This document shows, piece by piece, positions 59,536 through 64,000 of a DNA stretch of 64,000 bases; within the stretch, counting starts at the first letter, position 1, and each line of letters begins with the position of its first letter. Both the position numbers and the translations under genes were made by a program. The notes beneath the pieces are model-generated. The model saw only the letters and a program-made list of their open reading frames with translations. It did no database searches and was not told the origin of the DNA. Source of the DNA: Lumbricus terrestris (taxonomy: Eukaryota > Annelida > Clitellata > Crassiclitellata > Lumbricidae); contig OX457036.1 in NCBI GenBank assembly GCA_949752735.1, forward strand, positions 83,502,505 to 83,566,504, in the 5' to 3' direction.

Positions 59536-59964
59536 TCGCAGTACGTTAAACCACGCAACGACGTTTATGCCTTTATTATCGGATGTCGTGTGAAGCAAGA
59601 TTAGTTTGTAGAAAAGTCTCTGTGAACAGATGAGTAACTTGGTCCTGTTGAAAACCTTGAAGCATGGAGTCAAATACAGAAGAATGGACGAAAGAGCCTT
59701 ATCAGTCCATGACACATTTCATCTCCACATATCTTTGACTCTCTCTGTCTTTCTCGCTGTGTCTCTCTCTGTGTGTGTGTCTCTCTCTCTCTGTGTGTCC
59801 GTCGCTCCCCGTCTGTCGCCGATCTCCGTCTTCATGACTGTTCTATTTAGCACGCCCACTCAATCCAATCCCTTTTATTTCTCCCATCTAATTTTTTTAT
59901 TTCAATGTGGCTTGCTGTCCTTGAGTTATTCATACAATTCAAATGTTTCTGCGTCTCTCTTTAT

Positions 59965-60262
59965 CCGTCTCTGTCTGTCTGGGTCGGTCTATTTGTTCTT
60001 GTGTCTCTGTCTGTGTCGGTCTATCTGTTCTTGTGTCTCTGTCTGTGTCGGTCTATTTGTTCTTGTGTCTCTGTCTGTGTCGGTCTATTTGTTCTTGTGT
60101 CGCTGTCTGTGTCGGTCTATTTGTTCTTGTGTCTCAGTCTGTGTCGGTCTATTTGTTCCTATGTCTCTGTCTGTGTCGGTCTATTTGTTCTTGTGTCTCT
60201 GTCTGTGTCGGTCTATTTGTTCTTGTGTCGCTGTCTGTGTCGGTCTATTTGTTCTTGTCTAA
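59965..60262 (+). repeat. 32-bp minisatellite
   Basis: About nine units containing GTCGGTCTATTTGTTCTTGT and GTCTCTGTCTGT with few substitutions. All three frames stay open across it but encode low-complexity peptides. Confidence 0.9.
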
Positions 60263-61196
60263 TCATCTAGTAGGTCATTTCTTACCACTCTGAGTGCTCC
60301 TGTCTTGAACTGTTCTTGAAGTCTTCAAAAAGGGGCGTACAGACCTATCTATACCCCGACGAAAGCTCATGAGCTGATATCTCTGGAGAGAGTGGGAAAG
60401 GGTGGGGGAAGGGAGATGGAGAGGCGATGGGGGTGGGATCTTTGAACTCTAATAGGGTTTCTTACTCTGGATAAGATCGATTTCTAACGTCTTATCATTC
60501 TTCTGTCACGCCGCCACTGATTGTGATTATAGCAACTTTCGGTCGGTATTTATATGTGTCTGTGTATCTGTCTGTCCGTCTCTCTTTCTGTCCGTCTCTG
60601 TCTGTCTGTCTATCCGTTTGGTTGACTTTTTCCATGGCCACATCACCCCGTGAACATACATCTGGACTTTACCTCATGCATTCCAATATCAAAATCCGTT
60701 TCTGTTTCTTTACCATTGTCAACGTTTTGCTGTCGGTGAGTAGGTCTAAGTAGGTCAGGATGTCGCTACAGTTGATTTTTTCAAACATTCTTTCTGTCGG
60801 TTTGTCTCGCTTCAACTCAGTATCGCTTGTCATTTATGTCTGGTCGTTAGTCTGTCTTTAAGTCTGTTTATCCGCCCACAATGAAAGATTTATTAATTAC
60901 ATAAGTTGATAGCCGTACTTTTTCTGCTGCCTTTTTCTCTGCGTTTTTGCATGTGTTACTGTACCACCGTGTGACTGTTTATCTTTCTATGCTGCAATGT
61001 ACTTTGGGAATTGAACGCGTTTTTACCGGTCGCGTCGTTTGACTTGTGTCTCCTCTCTGAATTCCTCCGCCGTTGTTTCCACTCTGCAGTGTACATGTAA
61101 GCCCATACATTGTTGTTCTTCTCTTTCATTAACAAGTGTCACATATTTTGCAGCAACTCGTTGATGAAGATGTTCGAGAAGAAACGAAGAACGACA
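60263..61196. other. No gene recognised
   Basis: Pyrimidine-rich, CTGT-containing sequence. No coding signal or terminal repeats were identified. Confidence 0.4.
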
Positions 61197-61330
61197 CCCG
61201 TGTGGCTATAGCCATCGTCTTCCAGGCGTCACTTGTGGCTATAGCCATCGTCTTCCAGGCGTCACTTGTGGCTATAGCCATCGTCTTCCACGCGTCATTG
61301 TGGCTATAGCCATTGTCTTCCGGGCGTCAA
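61197..61330 (+). repeat. 33-bp minisatellite
   Basis: Four units of GTGGCTATAGCCATCGTCTT plus CAGGCGTCACTT-like sequence. Each unit contains the palindrome GGCTATAGCC. Confidence 0.9.
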
Positions 61331-61499
61331 GTATTCGTCATCTGCTGAATTGTCTCCCACGCTCTTGATTACCGCGAGAGAGGTCGCAGATGTTGTTCTG
61401 AGGTCGGGTCTTTGTACGGCTGAATGGTAGTCACAAAATGTCTGAAGTTGTCACTCTATCCTGACCACCATGGACTACTCATACGGAGGACAACCCTTT

Positions 61500-61597
61500 T
61501 GACTCAACGCAGCGCTCTTGAATAAGCTTGTGCCTCGGACTTGGCTTTTGAGTAGCGCCTTCGAAATTTGGAGATTACGATTACGATTACGATTACT
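61500..61597 (+). mobile_element. LINE 3' tail with (GATTAC)n
   Basis: GAATAAGCTTGTGCCTCGGA and the GATTACGATTACGATTAC tail match the 3' end of the LINE at 24728, 26268 and 31596. Only about 100 bp is present. Confidence 0.7.
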
Positions 61598-61929
61598 AGG
61601 CTATGTGTCACTTCAAGCATGGCCTGCATTCTGGTTGAGAATCATCATCAATACCAACTTCCTGACGCCAGTCATTTGGCGGCTATGAGTACGAATAAAT
61701 GACGAATAAATGACCCTTTGCTCTCGGTCATTTGTCAAGTCAATTGCACGCCTTAATGAAGGCTTAATCAATTAATGAATCAATTCATTCATTCATTTTA
61801 CGGACCTATATAGCACGCCCCATCATTAAAACATCCCATGCCACGGCCAAAAAAGACTTGAGAGATTCGTGAAGCAAAGTTTGATTGGTCAGATGGCCAT
61901 CATAGACTGGCTCTCCGTACTGATCTTTT

Positions 61930-61976
<47 letters not shown>

Positions 61977-62429
61977 TACATAAGCTGACTCTCCGTGGTG
62001 CCTTCTGGATATATAATTTATTGGCCTCTCGTCTAACGGGTCAATGATTGTGTTTGGAGCGTCATCTATTTAGTGCCTTGTATGTTATAAACCGGCGCAA
62101 AAGAAGTTAATAAAATAATGATTACGTCTATGACAAGACAATAAATCTTTATGATAATTATCTTCGATATTGGAACTTTTGGAAGAATGGTGAAGAGAAA
62201 TCTTCCAGTTGACATAAAATAATTAAATTGAGCGAAACACCGATGACTTTTATCGCAAGTCTTTGAGTAAGCTTATATCATTAAAATCCAATCCTCCATT
62301 TCGTCTGTTCTGTCGTCTAGCAGCACTGATACATTAGCCATGATTAGTGAGTCGTAAATCTTTAGGAAAGTTGCGATTTTCTTCTGTTATTCCGACTTTC
62401 CGAGCATGAATGGCAGATTAAGTGAAGTC
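61598..62429. other. No gene recognised
   Basis: Unique sequence with a (TA)n run at 61932-61972 and a direct repeat AATGACGAATAAATGA near 61690. Confidence 0.4.
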
Positions 62430-62945
62430 TATCAAACATTAAAGATAGATAGTCTAATACAAACATTAAAGATAGATAGTCTAAAACCAACATTAAAGAT
62501 AGATAGTCTAATACAAACATTAGGCCAAAAGATAGATAGTCTAAAACAAACATTAAAGATAGATAGTCTAACATAAACAATAAACTTGTGACTAAAGCTA
62601 GATAGTCTATCAAACATTAAAGACAGATAGTCTAAAACCAACATTAAAGATAGATAGTCTAATACAAACATTAGGCCAAAAGATAGATAGTCTAAAACAA
62701 ACATTAAAGATAGATAGTCTAACATAAACAATAAACTTGTGACTAAAGCTAGATAGTTAATTACAAACATTAAAGATAGATAGTCTAAAACCAACATTAA
62801 AGATAGATAGTCTAATACAAACATTAGGCCAAAAGATAGATAGTCTAAAACAAACATTAAAGATAGATAGTCTAACATAAACAATAAACTTGTGACTAAA
62901 GCTAGATAGTTAATTACAAATATTAAAGATAGATAGTCTAATATC
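62430..62945 (+). repeat. Tandem array with higher-order structure
   Basis: Basic units of about 27 bp (AAAGATAGATAGTCTAA plus ACAAACATT) are grouped into a higher-order unit of about 150 bp, marked by AATAAACTTGTGACTAAAGC at 62578, 62729 and 62883. Confidence 0.9.
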
Positions 62946-63071
62946 AAATTGCAGTTGCTCATGGTACAAGACATCCAGAGTCTATATTTGTGCGCTAAGC
63001 ACGGCGAATTGCGCATTATTATTTTCATCACTATCATTCGTAGGCCTATTATTAAAATCACTATTTTTTCG

Positions 63072-63300
63072 CATTTGGCAAAGCGCCCCTTCAAGCTCTC
63101 TACTCATGAGGCACTACCGACTAATATAGCGCGGACACTGCTCGGAGTTTCACACCGAAGCGCACGAGCAATTGTAAGTGAAGGACCTTCGCGGCGGCTT
63201 GAGGTGGATTCGAACCTGGAACCATCGTTCCAATTTGTAAGGAACCACCGAATCCACCACAACACACCGCTCCCCTTCACCATTGCCCCTTTTATCCTCA
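63072..63300 (-). mobile_element. tRNA-derived SINE, copy 2 of first family
   Basis: The minus strand contains GGTTCGAATCCACCTCAAG, CCGCCGCG, GTGAAACTCCGAGCAGTGTC, GAGCTTGAA and GGGGCGCTTT in the same order as the SINE at 2456-2672. Confidence 0.75.
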
Positions 63301-64000
63301 CCATTACTGCTCCTCTTGTTTAGTTTTATGTTAGGCTTTAGGCCTATATAACGCAAGCTAACGTGAATAAATGTCTATAGCCTACATCGCTAATGATTAG
63401 GTGATGATTTAGTTAAGTTCAATTGCAAGTGAAATTCATGGAAGAGGTTCTTCATTGTGACAGTATAGCTATGCTGCAGTCTAATCTCGTGGCCTTCCAT
63501 TTTCCTTTCTCAGACACTGATCCACGACTTCGCATCCGCTAATGATCTATGTCACTATCATGTGACTCTGTTTCGTCTTCCAGGGGACATATAATTTTTC
63601 TTGCCACCATCGTTATTTTAGGGTATTGGTAGCTTTAACAGCCGTTTACACCTTCCGGCCATAAAACCATACAGTCAGCCAAAAACACATTCTGCAGCAC
63701 CTGCGACTGCACTGAAGCGAAATAATGCGCTATATAAATCTCGTATGTATATTTTTATTTGACGTACCTGTAGATGCATAGTTGCAGTATATGTAGGCCT
63801 ACGTTGCACGTGTAGGTCTATAAATGCATTATAATATGTCATTGTCTATATATTATATGCAATACTAACAAGCATTTAAGATCAATAGGGCCTATGTCTG
63901 TTAGCCAGCCAACACAACACATGTATACTGTAGCACCATTGCGACTGCACTGAAGCGAAACAAATTCTACAGAAGGAATATATAAGTCTTGAATACATAT
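63301..64000. other. No gene recognised; SINE-like tails
   Basis: GCGACTGCACTGAAGCGAAA occurs twice (63702 and 63939), each followed by a TATAAAT-type tail, likely fragments of another short interspersed repeat. No coding exon is supported. Confidence 0.45.

Overview
This window is animal nuclear DNA. It is intron-rich, with short exons, GT-AG introns and conserved intron phases, and it is crowded with microsatellites, minisatellites and nested transposons. Both host genes are metazoan families, RECK and a class B (secretin-family) GPCR. No vertebrate-type repeats such as Alu or L1 are visible. A marine invertebrate, possibly an echinoderm or another non-vertebrate deuterostome, fits best. 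The species cannot be fixed from sequence alone.

Left part (1-11114, + strand): the C-terminal half of a RECK orthologue, the GPI-anchored Kazal-type membrane protein. I could place twelve exons with consistent phase. They encode about 521 residues, from the end of the CRD region through three Kazal units to the stop codon, followed by a 3' UTR with AATAAA at 11517. The introns hold a tRNA-derived SINE, a piggyBac-like MITE, a foldback-like element and a long (GAT)n/(GGT)n tract. In one case a 46-bp minisatellite contains the 3' splice site itself.

Middle part (15992-49493, - strand): a class B peptide-hormone GPCR that is convergent with RECK. Twelve exons with compatible phases give 595 residues: most of the hormone-binding ectodomain with six cysteines, all seven TMs, and a long C-tail with poly-Gly. 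The signal-peptide exon was not found. Its introns are heavily invaded. A 6-kb TIR element carries an intact APE-type non-LTR retrotransposon. Two apparently identical 2635-bp TIR elements sit in inverted orientation on either side of the TM6 exon. A related 1515-bp element and several hAT-like MITEs are also present. At the 3' end of the TM6 exon, the exon end plus splice donor is amplified into a 24-bp, mostly in-frame minisatellite. A decayed second copy of the TM6 exon lies upstream.

Right part (about 49494-64000): no host coding exon could be supported. It contains tRNA-derived SINEs, nested hAT-like MITEs with clear 8-bp target duplications, LINE 3' ends, long (TC)n tracts and several tandem arrays. 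It may be the 5' intron of the GPCR gene or intergenic DNA.

The main theme is repeats and transposons built onto exon boundaries. Splice sites are multiplied into tandem arrays in two unrelated genes, and a GPCR exon is boxed between long inverted repeats.
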